DNA of 64,000 nt from Spirochaetota bacterium (lineage in GTDB: Bacteria; Spirochaetota; UBA4802; JAFGJZ01), in assembly GCA_027858855.1 (NCBI GenBank), contig JAQIBV010000007.1:1-64000 (forward strand), in the 5' to 3' direction. Below are positions 63,789-64,000 of this stretch, piece after piece. How positions within the stretch are numbered: position 1 is the stretch's first letter; each line of letters starts with the position of its first letter. The notes beneath the pieces are model-generated. The model saw only the letters and a list, made by a program, of their open reading frames with translations. It did not search any database and was not told the DNA's origin. The position numbers were made by a program, and so were the translations under genes.

Positions 63789-64000
63789 TTAGTTGCGGGG
63801 TTTATTCTTAGGAGGAACAGCAAGCGCACCGGCAAGGATAAGGCCAATGCCTGTAATAATGAAGAATCCGCAAATAATCCAAACAAAGATGTTTCCCATC
63901 GCCGAAGGCAGAATCATGATTGGCATCTGAAAATCTATTAAGTGTGAGATACTAAGCAGCGTTCCGATTAGCAGAGTAAAAATTCCTGAAACTGCAAACA
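63789..64000 (-). CDS. Membrane protein, C-terminal part only
   Basis: The minus-strand frame is open from the right edge to a TAA at 63789-63791, giving the last 69 residues. Two hydrophobic segments (FAVSGIFTLLIGTLLSIS and IFVWIICGFFIITGIGLILA) and a short basic tail (PPKNKPRN). No family recognised. The start lies beyond the window. Confidence 0.65.
   Translation of the reverse strand, partial: FAVSGIFTLLIGTLLSISHLIDFQMPIMILPSAMGNIFVWIICGFFIITGIGLILAGALAVPPKNKPRN

Overview
The window reads as the chromosome of a free-living spirochaete, or a close relative, with an AT-rich genome. The best lineage marker is a FlaA-family periplasmic-flagellum sheath protein (8473-9141). It is supported by a lipoprotein-processing Lgt, a diderm type II secretion system, a FliA-like promoter, the HprK/HPr/enzyme I regulatory PTS without any sugar permease, and an enlarged RodA. 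There is no rRNA, tRNA, CRISPR array, transposase or prophage. Most of the sequence is tightly packed housekeeping operons. The accessory-looking parts are the two ends and the 58.5-59.8 kb stretch.

Layout. 0-1.2 kb: a frameshifted gene fragment running off the left edge, a long non-coding stretch and a ribbon-helix-helix-like protein. 1.3-9.1 kb: methyltransferase and enzyme I (ptsI), a cation/proton antiporter, an alpha/beta hydrolase, argC and asd facing away from each other, and flaA. 9.7-15.2 kb: carB, a very small putative motility protein behind a sigma-28-like promoter, two Hsp20 genes under an unusually long CIRCE operator, and lgt. 15.4-18 kb: an M15B peptidase, a small unknown protein, and an unknown/PilZ pair on the other strand. 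18.2-29.1 kb: pyrG followed by rpoN, hpf, hprK, ptsH, an NtrY-like kinase, an NtrX/NtrC-like sigma-54 activator, a degenerate uracil-DNA-glycosylase-like protein and priA. This places phosphotransfer signalling, ribosome hibernation and the sigma-54 machinery on one strand in near-overlapping genes.

29.1-45.3 kb (minus strand): a large membrane-anchored TPR protein, nusB, ribH and ispH, then a complete type II secretion operon reading gspC-D-E-F-G-H-I-J-K-L-M-N, whose last gene overlaps ispH. 45.7-54.6 kb (plus strand): a membrane protein and a TPR protein of unknown role, the shape operon mreB-mreC-mreD-mrdA-rodA, and a secreted M15-like peptidase. 54.8-58.5 kb: comF, then a tight STAS / cyclase-tail-like TPR / bactofilin / AmrS / folD run. 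58.5-59.8 kb: three small orphan ORFs with elaborate inverted repeats around them. 59.9-64 kb (minus strand): an acyl-CoA synthetase homologue with a damaged P-loop, a GH16 glucanase lipoprotein with a carbohydrate-binding domain, and a membrane protein cut by the right edge.

The most unusual signals are the 20-bp-arm CIRCE palindrome, an HPF with two tandem C-terminal dimerisation-like domains, a 15-bp inverted repeat bracketing an extended -10 promoter in the small-ORF island, a free-standing copy of the module normally found at the end of class III cyclases, and several long perfect hairpins that lack U-tracts.
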